Positions 12,889 to 31,386 are shown, counted from the first letter of the stretch. The stretch: 64,000 nucleotides of DNA from Myripristis murdjan (GCF_902150065.1 NC_043989.1:25085167-25149166); one strand, 5' to 3'. Numbers and translations: made by a program. The notes: generated from the letters alone by a model not told the origin.

Positions 12889-14766
12889 ACACATGCGAGT
12901 GTGTAATAGCTACTGAGCTTATGGTGATAGTAGTTTTTTTTAAAATTCCCATTTTGAGAGTGTCAGCATTTCTGCAACCGCCACTTTCCTTTTCATTTTG
13001 TGGAGCTCTTTATATCCTAAAAATGGGTAGGTCGGTACATTTCCATGTCTGTTTTGTGTGTGTGTGTGTGTTTGCGTGTGTGTAAGGCCTTGTGTTATCT
13101 GCCCTGATACTAGTGACAGACTGAGAGACAAACAGACAGGTGTCTGTAGGGTAGTATCACTTGAAATGCTGTTTCTGGTGGAAAGTCTCCAAAAGTATTG
13201 ACTTTGGTTTCATGTATCAGTCTTCCTGCATGAGACGCTAAAAATACTGGAATCCCAGGCTAAATTTTATTGCGTAAATGGAATCTCATGTTTTCACTGC
13301 ATTTTTTAGAATCACTTTATGTGGAAAAAATAGCAGATGATGGGCCCAACTGAAATCTTATGACAACAAAATGACTGAGGTTTTTTTTTTTTTTTTTTAA
13401 AGCAACTACAAAGAGTTTTTAAGTGGTTATGAAACCGTCTCAATTTAATAGTGATGCCTCTACATGACCTACATAAGCAAACGAGACCATCAGCAAAAAG
13501 GCGAGTGAAAGTTCCATGAAGTTGCTTCAATCCGATTTTAATATCAATACACCCATGAGTATCGGCACTCACAGCTTATCATTTTTTTGTCAGCAGTTTT
13601 ATATTCATATTTAAAAACACTCTACTTTTATTGTTGATAATATGAAAGCTTAACTTTGTGACTCAAGAAAAAAATGAAACCTACCCTTTCTACTATTACA
13701 GACCTACTACACTTTTTCCATTCAGTGTAAAAGGCGGCAATTATCTCACATCACATCACAGTTTTAACTGAAAAAATTATGTTGTCAGTGAAACCATTAT
13801 TTTGACTTATTATGTGTACTGTAAATAGCAAATACCTGAAAAATGTCACAGTGCACAAGGCACAAGAGGAAGGACTAACTAATATTTCCTGTAAACAGTC
13901 TAAGCAGGACAGGCCCATATAGTCCAGACAGGTAAAAACAACCAAGTCACAGGTTAGTCATATACACTCAGACTGCCTGTACATAATAATAGCCATAATT
14001 ACTCAGCTACATTTGACTGACACTTCAAAACATCCAACCAGCCTCATCTGGTGTGTCACCGTGGGCAGGACAAGGAGATAACAATGACTGTTATCTGAAA
14101 CGATCGCTTTAATCAAAGTGTGCAAACAACCTGTTGACGGAACAAAAATTCAGTGGAAAAAATATCCAGATTCCTTCCTGCACATGTGTTGTTGTGTTTA
14201 ACAGATTCATATGAAGTGAGCAAAGCATGATTTCAGGAAGGAAGAGGGGGAAAAAAAGGAGGAGGGGGGGGGGTCTTGTCAGGGTCAAAAAGTGTCTGAC
14301 ACAGTATTTACACCATGTGACTCAAAAACGTTCCACTGAAAGCTAAACAAATCAATTTCTGCACGGGTGGGTCTGCAGTTCCAACTCTACCCCCCGAAAC
14401 TCAGCTGTGCAGCGTGCTGTCAGCCAGACAAAATTAAAACAGAATGACTCACTCCGTTTTCTTCCACGGTAAATAGAGACCCCTCTGAGAATCACTCCCA
14501 AACTGCCACATTTTGTTTGAATGGCCACATTTCCCATGTGACAAGATATGGAGAGATTAAAGATAACTGAGTGCCAAATTGAAACGTATTCTCTGTCTTT
14601 GTTCATAACTAAATGCCACAAGGGAGAAGATGTGAAACAGCCAAGCAATGAGTTCAATTATGGCAATGGATATGCTCATATAGAGAGGGGGAAATTTGTT
14701 GCTTAATCACATTTGACCAATTAATGTCATTTCACTGCCTTGGTAACATAGTAGGCAATAAAATAT

Positions 14767-14850
14767 AATGAAGAAGAGAAGAGAAGAGAAGAGAAAGGAG
14801 AGAGGGGTGTCAGTGAAAGAAAAAAAGAGGAGGAGGGAGGAAAGAAAAGG
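14767..14850. repeat. GAAGA-rich purine tract
   Basis: Tandem AGAGA/GAAGA pentamers pass into an almost pure purine stretch, 14767-14850, with few interruptions. A complementary CTTT-rich pyrimidine tract lies at 15088-15130. Confidence 0.85.
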
Positions 14851-14879
14851 AGGAATGCTGTGATGTCAGTCCGTCCCAC

Positions 14880-15053
14880 TCGTATTCAGTACAAAGGCAG
14901 CAGAGCAGAGCTATGCCTGCATTCCACCGCTGCTGACGGCTCAGACTGCCCACACACACACACACTCTCACGTCACACACACCTCATCATCCCACAGTGA
15001 CAGAGGAGGTGAAACTCGCACCAGTGGGGAGATGCTGCCGGCCACAGACTGAG
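14880..15053 (+). other. Possible non-coding first exon or promoter of the SH2D4-like gene
   Basis: This stretch is more GC-rich than its neighbours, contains a CRE-like CACGTCAC near 14969-14976, and ends at a canonical-looking donor, GTGAGT, at 15054. It sits 2.4 kb upstream on the same strand as the SH2D4-like coding exons. There is no coding evidence; the assignment rests on position and the donor only. Confidence 0.22.
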
Positions 15054-16019
15054 TGAGTCCACTTTCCCCTCCACTTTGCACTTTTCTCACTTTCCTTCTT
15101 TCTTTCTCTCTTTCTTTCTTTCTTTCTTTCACGCTTTGTTGTGATTGCCATTCTCCAGCCTGTCTGAGTTCATCCATCTCTCACACTCTGCTCTGTCGCT
15201 GTGAAACGGGCTCTGTTTGCTTAGACTGAGAGACTTTTCAAACTTTCCGCTCAGTATGCGACGCACATACCTTCCTCTCCTCTCCTGTCTTTCTTTTCTC
15301 TGCATGTGAACGGAGGCAGAGGCAAATCCTGGGCCTATTTGCATGTTGGCGCCAAGTTTCAGCTGAATACTCTGTCTTCATGTGTGTGCGTGTGTGGAAG
15401 AAGGAGCTGGTGTGCGTGCATATGGATTCGTTGTGTGTGTGTGCATTTTGTCTTTGTCTGATGTCTGTTTTCTCCAGCATCTGCTCTTGTTGTCTTGCTC
15501 AGTAAAGCATGGGAAGCCATTGTTTTGATAACTCGAATAACGCTTGTTTTTACTGCCACGTTGCTCGAGTTCAGATTTTTACAGTAAAATATGGGGGCTG
15601 ACTCGCACTGACAGTGAATAAGACATGTGGTGACTTTGTTTAGTAATGAGTCCCTCATGTTACTTTCAAAGGCTCCTTTGGCCTGCAACTTCTGTCCTGT
15701 CAAGTGTATTTGCACTGCCCTTATCACAGTCACAGCCTCAAAGGGTTTCACAACGCCCACATTGTGAAACAATAAATGAAAAGGACACCACACAACCTTA
15801 ATCCTTCAGAACAAGGAGAAAGCTTCATTAAATGAAAGAGACCTTGGGAAGTGTTATTCAAAGAGGGATCTCCAGACCAGGACAGCCAGGCATAAAGTGT
15901 TTCCAAGAAACAGGTGAAACTGGAATGAATGTTATCAAGCCAGAGAGCCCCCTGAGCAGCATGCATATAAAAAAAAAAAAAACAGGAATTACAGCTTTGA
16001 CAGTGGAGTAGCCTTTAAA

Positions 16020-16240
16020 GGTGTTACAATGGGCCCATCGCCTAGTTTTGCCTCTTCACAAAGAAGATTAAAAACTGCCCCATCATGGCTGTAATTTAAT
16101 CTGGTTATTCATATGGGGATTTATGAGCCACTGTGTTTGTTATATTGCAACATAATTCATTATGGAAATCCTTGGACAGTGCCAAAGGCAAAATGCTCCC
16201 TTAATGTTCTTTGCCTCTTTAAAGAGCGAGTCAGCACTAA
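16020..16240. promoter_or_regulatory. Candidate conserved non-coding element
   Basis: Repeat-free sequence with many homeodomain/AT-hook-like words (TTTAATCT, ATTCATTATG) and balanced composition among microsatellites, 1.2 kb upstream of the SH2D4-like gene. The impression is based on base texture only. No alignment was possible. Confidence 0.2.
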
Positions 16241-16766
16241 ATCAGACTTTTTAAGCTGTAAACACAGTTATATGGCTTCCATATGCTGAATAGCATTAAT
16301 CTTGTGCTTGATTTCGACATTTTTTTCTTTTCAAATTTGCTGCTGCTATCGCTTCTAAGGGTAGAAACTCATATTGCATCACTGGTCTTCAACTGTGCTC
16401 CACTTTGGCCGCACCTCAGTCAGTTAGTGTTTTTGCATCTTTCAAAACTGTGTACTCAGTGGAGGCTGTGTGTTTGAAACAAGCACTGGGAAGGGATTTC
16501 TGGGACATAGCACTTGAGGACTTCTATTTTCTTGCTGACCTGGAGGCTAATTGAGCGGGCTGCTGATGGTTATCACGGTCACGTGTGTTGATAAGGTGCT
16601 AAAAGTGGTGTTTGTATGTGTATACATGTGTGAGTGTGTGTGTGTAGGTGTGTGTGTGTATGAGACCTACTGTAAATGTAGAAATTTAAGCGAACTAGAG
16701 CTGCCTTTCCCTATCTATCTGTGTCTGTTACCCCAAGATAGCATACGGTCATTCACACCCTTTCGT

Positions 16767-16769
<3 letters not shown>

Positions 16770-16799
<30 letters not shown>

Positions 16800-16935
16800 C
16801 ATGTGTGTGTGTGTGTTGACACACTGAGCCTGCCCCTGTTTGCCTTTCAATGTTTGAAAGCACAGCAGCATTCTCGCTACCTACTGTATGTAGAGTAAAC
16901 AACGCATGCAAAAGCACACACACACACACACACAC

Positions 16936-16985
<50 letters not shown>
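16770..16985. repeat. Paired GT and CA microsatellites in opposite orientation
   Basis: GT tract at about 16770-16816 and CA tract at 16917-16985, about 100 bp apart, upstream of the SH2D4-like start codon. They could form an imperfect hairpin. Confidence 0.9.
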
Positions 16986-16988
<3 letters not shown>

Positions 16989-17129
16989 TTCTGACACACA
17001 CATAACAGTTGGCATTGTGGTTTATATTTGCCCACGGCCTATTGTGTTGTGCAGCCGGCCAGAAGAGGATTGAATGGAGGGTGGCTGAACAATACAGTAG
17101 ATATAATCTCTCCCCCTCTCTCTCCCCTA

Positions 17130-23377
<6,248 letters not shown>

Positions 23378-24190
23378 GGGACTATCCAGCCAGCCCAGAG
23401 TCCATACGGTTACCTCTATGACCTCAACGATACGTCTCACGGGGCAGATGAAGCCCTGAGCAGAGAAGGACTCCATGGCTACTTGACAACACTGCCGGGC
23501 CAGGCTGGACGGGGTACATTCGAGGACCGCGCACAGGTGGAAATTGGGATCATTACTTGAACCTGAGCCATGAACTGAGATAAACTAAGTCAGGTCTCAC
23601 TTCAAGGACTGACCCATAGCCAGAGACATCTGTGGGTGGAGGGAGCGAAGAAGCTTTTGAACTGCGGTTCACCTGAATGAGAGTGAGGCAGCTTTGATGT
23701 TGCTGAGTTCAAATACACTCATCCAGTTACTTGAGACTGACAGGCAAAGAGAGGGACAGATGATCAGAGAGACAGACAGACAGACCCTGGACTGGCCCAA
23801 CACTAACTTGAAGAAGTGGTTGCCATGCTGGCAGCCAGACACTAACTTACTGTTGCTGAAATATTTAATCCATGTGTTAATGGGAGTGATTAATGAAACA
23901 CTGATAAGAATGTTTAAACACAAAATGTATTACATAAATACAACCAATATGTATATAATATAAATACAATTTTCTTTTTCATTTCTATTCAACTTGTTTC
24001 TTTAACAGTTTGTCATTGTATGTAACTGGCATCTGTCTGGCCTTCACAAGGCCTCCGTTGCAAATACAGCTCCCTGATCTGAATGGAGCTAGGTTAAAAT
24101 AAGATCAATTTCACCCACAGAAGTATCACAGAACTTGAAACTCCACTGAGGTTCTGTGGAAAATCTATAACTCTATATTGCTATATTTCT

Positions 24191-24196
24191 AATAAA
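24191..24196 (+). terminator. Candidate polyadenylation signal of the SH2D4-like gene
   Basis: The first canonical AATAAA I find downstream on the + strand, about 0.8 kb after the stop codon at 23377. A 3' UTR of this length is ordinary for a fish gene, but other AATAAA copies follow at about 24250 and in the AAATA-rich stretch at 24306-24350, so the true cleavage site is uncertain. Confidence 0.35.
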
Positions 24197-24968
24197 TGTA
24201 TTAATCGGTTTTGCCCCGTCATGTGCAGCGAAATTTGACCAGTTCGGCAATAAACACACTGCTCTGGGCGATGTGAAAGAAAATGCAACATGGGGGAGTA
24301 CACAAATAAGCAAATAAATAAATGAATAAAAAAATGAATAAATAAATGCAATGGGGTTTGCAATCAGGAGTGAGGCAGGACTAAAATACATTTATGTGTT
24401 TAATGATTTCATAGCTCATATTATCCTAGTGATACTGATCAACTAGCATTAAAGCAGCCAATATGGAAAGTTCAAGTTTTACAAATTACTTAAGTGCTCT
24501 TGAACATCATGTCGCCCTAATGAACAGAAAAGACGGTGTGAAATGGACAACAATTGACAAATCGGGATTCAACCGTTAACAGTGTTTCAGTTTTACCAGC
24601 ATTGGAGCTGTTTAGGAATTTGTTAGCAATGTTGATGGTAGTCAATGAGAACCATGTATTTGTAAAATCATGTGTAGACCCTTCTGCACTGTTGAAATCT
24701 ATGGTGAAAAATATGTTCAAAAAATATGGTCTCTTACAACTAAACTTCACTGTCAATTATGTTTCGAGGGAAATGCATTTTGTTGCGGATTACGTTTGCT
24801 CGTCAAGCATCACAAACACGTTTGTAATCAGTTAGTACAAAGTCTGCATCAGTAAGACGGCGGGGGTCGGGGGGTGGTTGAGTCAATCAACATGCCTTTC
24901 ATTAGACGGACCTGAGTTCAATACCAGTTCAGTACCAGTGGTGTTTGTTTCTAGGTAATGTTCCTCTG

Positions 24969-25218
24969 CGTTACGTTATGTTACGCTGCGCTACGCTGTA
25001 TTACATTATGTTGCATTGCATTACGTCACATTTCGCCATGTTACGTTATGTTATGCTGTGTTACATTATGTTACATTACGCTGTCTTGTGTTACGTTGCA
25101 ATGCGTTACGTTGCAATGCGTTACGTTACAGTGCGTTGCGTTACATTAGGTTACATTATGTTTCATTACATTATGTTGTGTTACATAATGTTACGTTGCA
25201 TAACGTTACGTTTTATTG
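24969..25218. repeat. Degenerate 5-bp satellite, unit close to GTTAC
   Basis: About 50 pentamers in unbroken register, mostly GTTAC, ATTAC, GTTGC, ATTAT, GTTAT and GCTGC. Positions 2-3 of the unit are nearly always T, position 5 C or T. Because 5 and 3 are coprime and stop words rarely arise, three frames stay open (pseudo-proteins rich in Tyr, Cys, Leu and Met), but this is not coding. Confidence 0.93.
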
Positions 25219-25729
25219 AAGTAAGTCAAACCTAACCTGAATAACCTAAGTTGCTTTGGCACTAAAATCTAACCACGTGACACTGACATGCTATTAAAGA
25301 GAGAGGGCCCAGTGTGCCTCATTTGAGAATGCAGTTTAATTGTATGGGAACCAGATATGTTGATTAGAAATGTATTAGTGATGCGTCATAAACAAACACA
25401 ATCTGTGACAAATTTGTTTCCCTCTAAACACAATGGAGAATGCAATTTAGTTGTGTGGGAATGCAATTTTTAGGAGCCTGTGTTGCAAAATGTTGGGGAA
25501 ACAGTTTGGAGTGTGGTCCATGTGATATTTCAGAGAAATGTTTTACCCTCATTGACTTGCCAGCACTGCTGAAAATGTCCTCCTATTCCTCCACAACAAA
25601 AACACTGCTGCAAGGACTTTTGGGTATTGACTGAATGGGCTGTCAGAACAGGCTGTTTAAAACATGACCTTAAAATCTCTGCTTTCTCTATCAGTAGTAT
25701 TTTTTAATGTGAATGAATTTGCTAGGACT

Positions 25730-26180
25730 ACAGCTGTGATTTAACGGGTTTGTTGGGAATCACAGAATGGACATAGTTCTCAGCATGGACATCACATGAG
25801 AACCTGCAGGACAATATTATAAAAGCAACGTAAATATTTCCATTAAGGAAGGACATGCAGTATTGTGAGAGGAAAAAACTGCCTGTGTGCCTTATCATGA
25901 GTGACGTCACACTTCTCCATCTTTGAGGAGTGGATTGTTTGACCTGGAGTTACTGCTTAACTATTTGGTCACATGTTCCGTTTACTTGGTCACTGATTTC
26001 TTGCCTAAGATCCTGCTCTTGCCGACAGTTTGAGCTTTATATCGCATTTTACCTTCTATTTGTATTGGATTTTTACTGTCTGATTCTCTGTGTCTATTGT
26101 CAGCGTGGGAAAACACAATTGTGCAACTGACAGACTGCTTTCATTTACATCCCAACTTTGCTTTTCAATAAAGTTGTATT
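25730..26180 (+). other. 3'-end-like sequence with AATAAA, possible retroelement tail
   Basis: A repeat-free block of T-rich sequence ends TTTTCAATAAAGTTG, with AATAAA at 26167-26172. It resembles the tail of a transcribed or retroposed fish sequence. No open frame or family could be assigned. Confidence 0.3.
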
Positions 26181-26239
26181 TGTTCATATGGGCCCAGCAT
26201 GCAGTCAGTATGTGCATGACAAAACAGACTCAGAAGACC

Positions 26240-26242
<3 letters not shown>

Positions 26243-26285
<43 letters not shown>
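26243..26285. repeat. (GA)n microsatellite
   Basis: About 21 GA units, then further purine-rich sequence to about 26540. Confidence 0.93.
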
Positions 26286-26286
<1 letters not shown>

Positions 26287-26989
26287 AAGCCAGACTGACT
26301 GACTGATAGGGGAAGACACAGAGAGAGCCGGAGGTACAGAGGAACACTTGCACAAGTTGGTGATAGTAGTTGTTTACACGATCAACAGAGGCATCTATTC
26401 ACATCAGAAGAGGAAAAAAAAACTGGCAGTTGAGATCAAAGGCAAAGCGTAGAAAGCCGATTAGCATGCGGTGCAGACTGAGACAGAGAGCGAGACGCTC
26501 AGGGAGACAGAGAGAACGGGAGGCAGGTCATGGGAAGCACCGAGTCAGAGCAACTTAATAAAGCACCACCTCCACACCCCGAGCTGGAGCATTTTGCCTC
26601 TGTGCACGTGCTTGTGTGTGTGTGTGTGTGTGCACGCATATATCCTGAATCATGTGACTTGACACGACCAGTCATGCACACAGTGTGAAAAGCCCAGCTA
26701 TATATAGTAGACCAGTATTGAGTTTCCCAGTAAAGCATTGTAGGAGTCATCTTTGTCCCCTAAGAAACTGCATGTTACTGGGGGCTGAGATATAAGTTGT
26801 GACGCCAGTTTTGTTTGGGTGGTTGTTTGAACTTATCTAGCTTTAAGAGTGTGGTGCTGTTCGACTTTGTCTGTCTGTCCACTGGAGCCTGGGAGGGCAA
26901 GTTAGGAGACAGAAAGCCCACCACCTGTGTGTTTTTTATATGTTGGCTTCAGTGGCCTTTTTGAACACATGTATGATAGTAACTGCTCA

Positions 26990-27090
26990 TGTAGCAGACA
27001 CTGTACACTGACTTTGTGCACAGTAAGCATTATATGTCTCTGACATCATTTTCCTTTGGGACAATAAAGCAGACTTTATCTCATTTTATG
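26990..27090 (+). mobile_element. LINE-like 3' terminus
   Basis: Ends in TTCCTTTGGGACAATAAAGC followed by AGACTTTATCTCATTTTA. The GGGA-CAATAAAG ending is characteristic of L2/Rex-type fish LINE tails. Only the non-coding end is visible. Confidence 0.4.
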
Positions 27091-27329
27091 ATTGACATTG
27101 ACGTGAACGGATAAAAAGTGAGTCATGCAATCAGACAGTTAGACCTCTCTGGCAAACTCATCACTATGGAGCATTTATGGTTGTGGGCCTAATCAGTCAA
27201 GGTCTATGAGAAGAATGTTGAAATGCGGCGTCCTTGTTTGAAGCCTCATGGTTGTTGAATATCTATAGAATTAGTCTTAGATGTGCCCTGGCGACTATTA
27301 CAATGACCGTGACATGTTGCCTACCAAAT

Positions 27330-27752
27330 GTGCTAATCTAAGGCTGTAAAAAATGAACCGCTCAATACGGCGCAGAACTGATCTACCATAAAACAAAGCG
27401 CTCAATACGCTATATACCATAAGTGCAGTATTACAAACATATCCACTGTATGAGAGCCATACAACCACCCACTTAGCTTAAGGATTAATGAACATACTGA
27501 ACACATTTTTATGTTTGGTTTAAATAGTCGAAGTAGACTTTTGCCTTTGAAAGAATATTTGTTGATTTCATATTGTTACCCCAAATCTCTGAATGAAAAA
27601 AAAAAAATGTTATTTTTGCAAATAAGATAAAATACAGAGAACATTGGAAATAGTAGGTTTTTTCTCCCTAATGTGCAAAACCAACCAAACCCAAGCCAAA
27701 ATCATGACACCTACCGAACCATGGGTTTATTGAACCATTACACCTCTAAGAT
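27330..27752 (-). mobile_element. Degraded hAT-like DNA transposon
   Basis: The right edge, read on the - strand, starts TAGAGGTGTAATGGTTCAAT followed by AAACCCATGGTTCGGTAGG. This closely follows the 'taggggtgtaacggtt' terminus of a common teleost hAT-type element. No transposase frame remains. Internal A/T-rich tracts and CAATACG repeats occur. The left end is inferred from loss of resemblance. Confidence 0.5.
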
Positions 27753-28549
27753 AAACTAAGAGTTTTCCCAACTTCAGCACTGAGCATCATTTTTTCTGAC
27801 CTTAACTAGTTGCTTTAAAATCACTGATGCATCACTAATGAATACTTTGTGCTAAATGAAGACAAATTAGAGTTTTAGAAATGTAGAAAAAAAGCTCAAG
27901 GCCATTGAAGATCTTATTTATTTTCTAGATGAACCATTTGAACCCAATAAAGGACTAGTAATATATAATAACACCCTGCCTCTTTCCAAAGATTACCAGG
28001 GCAGAGTCTAGAATAAATTAGATATCTTTTGTCATCAAAATGTGTTCAAAGTATCCACCATCACAGATATTTCAAATCAAATCAAATGTTACAAATGTTA
28101 CCAAATTTCCTGCCTTAAGAAGCCACTTACACTCTAAGATGTGACTGGAAAAAAAAAATGCAATTTGGGCCACTTGGCGTCATCAGCAGCTGTTGATGCT
28201 GTGCCACTAAAAACTGTCCTAAGGGGCATCATGAATGTGCATGTCAGATGATCTACATTTCAAAAAGTGAAAAACAGTTTCTTACAGGTGACAAATTAGG
28301 AGACAAATCAACTTAATATGACACATCTTGTCAATCTCTGCCTATTGATCACACTATTGATCTCTCTGTTGGTCCTTGATGGTTCATTTACTCATAAATA
28401 ATTAAATGTGATTCATGAGCCGCTTTCATTCCCCAAAATGATCAAAATACATGGAGCAAGTTTAAAAAACATCAACATTATACACCTCACGTAACAGACA
28501 TCAGACATCGGAGCTCAGTTCCTGATGTGCTGCTCAGATAAAAAGGAAA

Positions 28550-28690
28550 TGTGGGTGGGAATCATGCAAATTAAACAGTGGGAGGGCACATTGTGTGTGA
28601 ATACTGGCCCGGCGCTCAACGGCAGCAATCAATTACACATTATGAGGCGACGAAAAAAAAAAAAGAAAAAAAAAGGGGCTGTGATGAGAT
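28550..28690. promoter_or_regulatory. Candidate conserved non-coding element with POU octamer
   Basis: Contains a perfect ATGCAAAT octamer within CATGCAAATTAAAC (about 28564-28577) and TCAATTACACATTATG further on, in repeat-free sequence. The texture resembles developmental enhancers. Conservation could not be tested. Confidence 0.22.
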
Positions 28691-29639
28691 ATGACTGTAG
28701 GCAGACAGATTTTATCACCATACTTGCCATTCCTTCCTGGAACTGTCGTGCCTTTTTTGAAATCACCAGCAAGCTAAAGATTAACAGAATGTTGAATACA
28801 CATTACCTCAGATACGGGGCAGCATGTGAACTTGCACGGTGATGTCAGTCAAAATACGCGTGAAGCTACAGGAAGAATGAAGCAAAAGGTTTGGGGTCCA
28901 AATTTCTCTCAGGCATGATTTTATGGTCATTTTAATGTCTTTAAAGTTACCCATGTAGCACAACTTAATGGTTAAATACTGATAAGGATGTTGTTGCTCT
29001 CATTGATGCATCATTTGAATGCTATTTAATGGCTTTTATTCTTGCGCTTCAGAGGCAACATGAGACCAAACAAGAAGAAGAGATGAAGCTGTTTCCAGAG
29101 GACAGCCTATTCTGAGTGCACCTTTAACAGCTTTAAAGGTCAAAGGTCAAAGATCCATTGACCCTGTGGGTCACGAAAACATAGCCTGAGGGTAGATGAC
29201 ATCCTACGCTCTTCAGGGCTACAGGAAACCATTGTATTTGTGTATGAGGTCACTTGTTTTCCGTGTGTAAAACTTCTTAAAATGCATGAAAAATGGATGA
29301 TAGATGACCGGTGATCCTAATAGGTGGAACAGCTCTTGGAAAGATGTCACTGCTGCAGAGCTGTTACACATTTCCTAACACTGAGGATACAGACTAGAGG
29401 GGGAAAAATCACAATGAGACACTGTGTCTCCAAGCGAGGCGCGATGGCCAAAATTCAAAGGCCTGGCTCCTGACTGCGGGCCCGCCCGGCTCCAGCGCAG
29501 GTCGATCTGCTGCGAGGACGAGTTCAACACAGCTGAGTTTTCTCCAGAGCGGTTGGGCTGCCGCTGCTGACATATGTAGCTCCACGGGAGTGTGTGACAG
29601 CACACACCGGCTGTCTGGACGGAGCATCCATCATTAACC

Positions 29640-30122
29640 CCGCTGCCTGTCTCCCTCCTTCTCTGTCTCGCTGCGTTTCAGCCGCCCTCCATCACTTGGC
29701 GTGCTCGGTCTCCCACGCTCAGCCTCGCTCTCTCTCTCTCTTTGTTTGGCCCACGCTATCTTCATCCCCCTGTGCCGCCGTCTTCCTCTCTGCACACCGT
29801 TCCTCTCCTCCCTCTCTGCTCTGTGGCCTGCTTTTCATGCCCCCGCCACCCCCCTCTCCCGCCGCCTCCTGTTTTCGCCCTCCTCCCCTGTGCTACACCT
29901 TCCCCTCCCTCCCTCCCTCCTTCCTTCTCCGTCCTTCACCACGTCTCTTTCCCTCTCACCCCCCTCCTCCACAACCTCCCCTCCCCCTCTGCCCCCACTC
30001 CTCCTCCCTCTCTCCCTCGCACTGCCCCCCCCCACCCCCCTCTCTGTCCTCCGTTCAATCCCCCCCCCCCCTCCCCTCCCTCCCTTTCTCCCTCCTCCCA
30101 CTCCGTCCCTCCTGCCATCTTG
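29640..30122. repeat. Long polypyrimidine (C/T) tract
   Basis: Almost 480 bp where the + strand is dominated by C and T, with C runs at 30015-30022 and 30060-30070. The last part is nearly free of G. All three + frames are open only because of this bias. Confidence 0.88.
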
Positions 30123-30198
30123 CAGGCCAGTGGAGCCAGACTGCAGGCGTTCAGGGAGTCACTGGACCTGCTGGGCAGCGGGTGACACAGATTTCCGG

Positions 30199-30213
30199 TG
30201 TGTGTGTGTGTGT

Positions 30214-30276
<63 letters not shown>
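30199..30276. repeat. (GT)n microsatellite
   Basis: Nearly 39 GT units with one TATG interruption. Confidence 0.95.
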
Positions 30277-30277
<1 letters not shown>

Positions 30278-30604
30278 ATGCGTGACGGGAAAAGGGAGGG
30301 GGGATTAAGCTCCAAATCACTAGAAAGGCACCGAAGAGGGGGAGGAAAAAAAAAGCCGCAGATCCAAGAATTTGAAATTCCCCTTTGTCTGGGAGAGGAA
30401 GAAACACTAGACTGTGGACTTAACAGAAAGCCTGTGTGTTTCTCATTCAGCTGTAATAGCATGATGCTGGAGCTCACTGCTTTTCTCCATGAGTTGGCAG
30501 AGTCCTGCGTTGGCTGGCGTGCTGCGCTTTCTCTCCCTCTCTCGCTCCCTCTCTCTCTCTGCCTGACAAACATGCACACAAACACGCAAACCCCCCACCC
30601 CCAT

Positions 30605-30607
<3 letters not shown>

Positions 30608-30640
<33 letters not shown>

Positions 30641-31009
30641 ACACACACAGTCCCTCTGCGATCCCCCTGACTGAAGGCGCACAGGAAGTGCAGCCGTGGC
30701 CCAATTATAGCGTGACACCTCGGGCCGGCCGTTACCATGGTTACGCCTTCCCTGCGGTCCCCTGGAGTGTGGCGCCGAGGAAGAAGGTCTTATCACATCA
30801 GCCATCGTTACGGCAACAAGCAAAAACCCACCCTGTAGCCTCAGTCCAGCTGGCTTATCGTGTGTGTGTGTGTGTGTGTGTATGTGTTTGTGTGTGTGTA
30901 TGTGTGTCCATCTACATATGACATACTTGTGAATAAAAGGGAAATTGCGTCAGTATATGAATAGAATAAAACAGTATTTGTGTGTGTGTGCATGTCAGGT
31001 TAGGGGCTC

Positions 31010-31062
<53 letters not shown>
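30608..31062. repeat. CA and GT microsatellite cluster
   Basis: CA at 30608-30650, GT at 30860-30908 and GT at 31011-31062, with a further CA tract at 31193-31220. The opposite orientations could pair. Confidence 0.9.
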
Positions 31063-31063
<1 letters not shown>

Positions 31064-31192
31064 ACGCACGCTGCATGCACTGGCCTTGCCAAAGCAATGT
31101 GTAGGTGTGCTTGTGTGTATGTGTGTCTGTGGGGTTGTGATAAGGCTCTCAGCCACACCATTAGGTGACTCATAATCCACACAAGCTCAGAT

Positions 31193-31223
<31 letters not shown>

Positions 31224-31380
31224 TGCACTTACATGTGCACGTGCACAATGACAAACACAAACACACACACTGGACACTCGCTTAAATGTGAATTACCCCC
31301 CACACAAACACACACACAAACATATCCATGCTCAAAATAAAAACAAGTCTACAGACAAATACACATGGTCAATTTCTTCT

Positions 31381-31386
31381 TTTATT
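31381..31386 (-). terminator. Polyadenylation signal of the cxxc5-like gene
   Basis: TTTATT on the + strand reads AATAAA on the - strand, about 490 nt after the cxxc5-like stop codon, with a T-rich stretch just before it. It is the first canonical signal I find downstream and implies a 3' UTR of about 0.5 kb. Confidence 0.5.

Larger units (their letters stand above)
23378..31380. other. Intergenic region between the SH2D4-like and cxxc5-like genes
   Basis: The two genes converge here. No further coding exon is supported. Contents are the 5-bp satellite, LINE and hAT relics, a POU-octamer-bearing patch (28550-28690), a GC-rich patch at 29420-29600, the pyrimidine tract (29640-30122) and five GT/CA microsatellites at 30.2-31.2 kb. 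Confidence 0.5.

Noticed and set aside
24945-25235. Three overlapping + strand frames rich in Cys, Tyr and Met
   Set aside because: They are a consequence of the 5-bp satellite cycling through all frames, not coding sequence.
29594-30670. A 358-residue + strand open frame rich in Ser, Pro and Leu
   Set aside because: It spans the pyrimidine tract and a GT repeat. The frame is open because C/T-only and GT-repeat sequence lacks stops. There is no domain, and two other frames are equally open.
30159-31266. Several (TH)n and (VC)n frames on both strands
   Set aside because: These are CA/GT microsatellite translations.
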